This document shows positions 7,812-8,372 of a stretch of DNA of 8,372 nt, one piece after another. A program made the translations under genes and the position numbers. Location of the stretch: the NCBI GenBank assembly GCA_903939005.1, contig CAJAFH010000162.1, positions 1-8,372 on the forward strand, given 5' to 3'. A model generated the notes under the pieces. The model saw only the letters and a program-made list of their open reading frames with translations, had not been told where the DNA came from and did no database searches. Position 1 is the stretch's first letter; each line of letters begins with the position of its first letter. This stretch comes from an uncultured Actinomycetes bacterium (GTDB taxonomy: Bacteria > Actinomycetota > Actinomycetes > Nanopelagicales > Nanopelagicaceae).

Positions 7812-8372
7812 ATGACCGATACACCTGAAGTAACTCCAGTACGTTCAAGCAGTCCTGAGCTATCAGCGATGACCCTTCCGAAACTCAAGGAAGTAGCCAC
7901 CCAACTGGGAATTGATGGCGCCGCAAAGCTAAAAAAGGATGCCCTCGTAACTGCAATCGCTGATCTACAAGCAGCAAACCGCGAAGCCGCAAAGGCCGAA
8001 CGCGAAGCCCGCCGTGAAGCACGAAATGCCAAGAAGCGCGGCAATAAAGATAATTCCAATAACTCAAATAACAGTTCAAACGACGAAGATAGCGACGGCG
8101 ACGATGAGGGCGATGACAATTCATCAAGCACATCGAACGATTCAAACTCGAATTCAAATTCAAACCGGCCAAACCGCGATCGCAATGACCGTGGTCGTGA
8201 TCGTCAAGGCCGTAATCGTGATCGTCAAGGACGCGATCGTTCAGATCGTGGTGGCCGCGAAGAGCGCGAAATCGTTATTTCTGAAGATGATGTTTTGCTT
8301 CCAGTCGGCGGTATCGCAGACATTATGGAAAGTTACGCATTCATTCGCACCGGTGGTTACCTGCCAAGCCCG
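7812..8372 (+). CDS. rho: Transcription termination factor Rho, N-terminal part (3' end cut by window edge)
   Basis: Rho is a hexameric RNA-dependent ATPase that pulls nascent RNA and ends transcription. Only 187 codons are in the window, so the ATPase core is outside. Residues 17-53 (SPELSAMTLPKLKEVATQLG and following) are the Rho N-terminal helical domain. Residues 54-79 are a strongly basic helix (AAKAEREARREARNAKKRG). Residues 80-118 are low-complexity Asn/Ser with an acidic block DEDSDGDDEGDD (91-102). Residues 119-150 are Arg/Asp/Gly repeats. From about 152 the primary RNA-binding OB domain begins: VLLPVGGIADIMESYAFIRT (161-180), then GGYLP. A long disordered, Arg-rich insertion between the two N-terminal modules is typical of actinobacterial Rho. 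The ATG at 7812 gives the normal start of the helical domain. The position after thrB is conserved in the phylum. Confidence 0.95.
   Translation, partial: MTDTPEVTPVRSSSPELSAMTLPKLKEVATQLGIDGAAKLKKDALVTAIADLQAANREAAKAEREARREARNAKKRGNKDNSNNSNNSSNDEDSDGDDEGDDNSSSTSNDSNSNSNSNRPNRDRNDRGRDRQGRNRDRQGRDRSDRGGREEREIVISEDDVLLPVGGIADIMESYAFIRTGGYLPSP
8141..8164 (+). repeat. Hexanucleotide repeat coding for Ser-Asn in rho
   Basis: Four consecutive 6-bp units read TTCAAA, CTCGAA, TTCAAA, TTCAAA. They encode the alternating Ser-Asn run at residues 111-118 of Rho. Loss or gain of a unit keeps the frame, so the linker length could vary between strains. It is short and may simply reflect low-complexity coding. 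Confidence 0.5.
8195..8230 (+). repeat. 15-bp direct repeat, period 21, in rho
   Basis: TCGTGATCGTCAAGG occurs at 8195-8209 and again, identical, at 8216-8230. The period of 21 bp equals seven codons and gives two copies of the Arg-Asp-Arg-Gln-Gly-Arg unit in the Arg-rich insertion of Rho. Identity at the third codon positions suggests recent tandem duplication of the segment. Confidence 0.65.

Noticed and set aside
7772..8185. Long minus-strand open frame rich in Ser, Phe and Glu opposite the start of rho
   Set aside because: It is the antisense of the low-complexity rho insertion; the plus frame has clear Rho domains, and the minus frame has no recognisable domain or ribosome binding site.

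Overview
The window looks like a stretch of an actinobacterial chromosome with moderate GC (I judge it by eye at about 45%, not computed). The gene order argS-lysA-hom-thrC-thrB-rho is typical of Actinobacteria. The N-terminal insertion in Rho, rich in charge, Asn/Ser and Arg/Gly, also fits that phylum. Low GC, very short intergenic gaps and a sugar-binding lipoprotein with strongly biased codons fit small free-living freshwater Actinobacteria of the acI / Nanopelagicales type. That placement is inference, not something the sequence proves.

Layout. Positions 1-976 (minus strand) hold a sugar ABC transporter substrate-binding lipoprotein of the XylF kind, with its 3' end cut by the window edge. 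Positions 977-1257 are the divergent control region between it and argS. It holds a 14-bp palindrome over the lipoprotein gene's Shine-Dalgarno, a second inverted repeat that could be an operator, candidate promoters for both directions, and a 13-bp palindrome upstream of argS. Five plus-strand genes then run from 1258 to 7677: argS (arginyl-tRNA synthetase), lysA (diaminopimelate decarboxylase), hom (homoserine dehydrogenase with ACT domain), thrC (threonine synthase) and thrB (homoserine kinase). The gaps are 2, 33, -1 and 26 nt, so they probably form one operon. Positions 7678-7811 are an AT-rich leader with small dyads and no clear terminator, followed by the first 187 codons of rho, cut by the window edge.

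How the genes work together. Hom makes homoserine from aspartate semialdehyde, ThrB phosphorylates it and ThrC converts phosphohomoserine to threonine. LysA carries out the last step of the other branch of the aspartate family, meso-diaminopimelate to lysine. The window therefore holds the whole threonine branch from the semialdehyde plus the terminal lysine step. Aspartokinase (lysC), asd and the dap genes lie elsewhere. ArgS and Rho are housekeeping neighbours.

All five complete genes keep the motifs expected of working enzymes. I saw no mobile element, CRISPR array, tRNA, rRNA or broken gene. I found no convincing undescribed system. The points most worth a second look are the control region at 977-1257, the probable leaderless start of argS, the codon usage of the lipoprotein gene and the repetitive disordered insertion in Rho.
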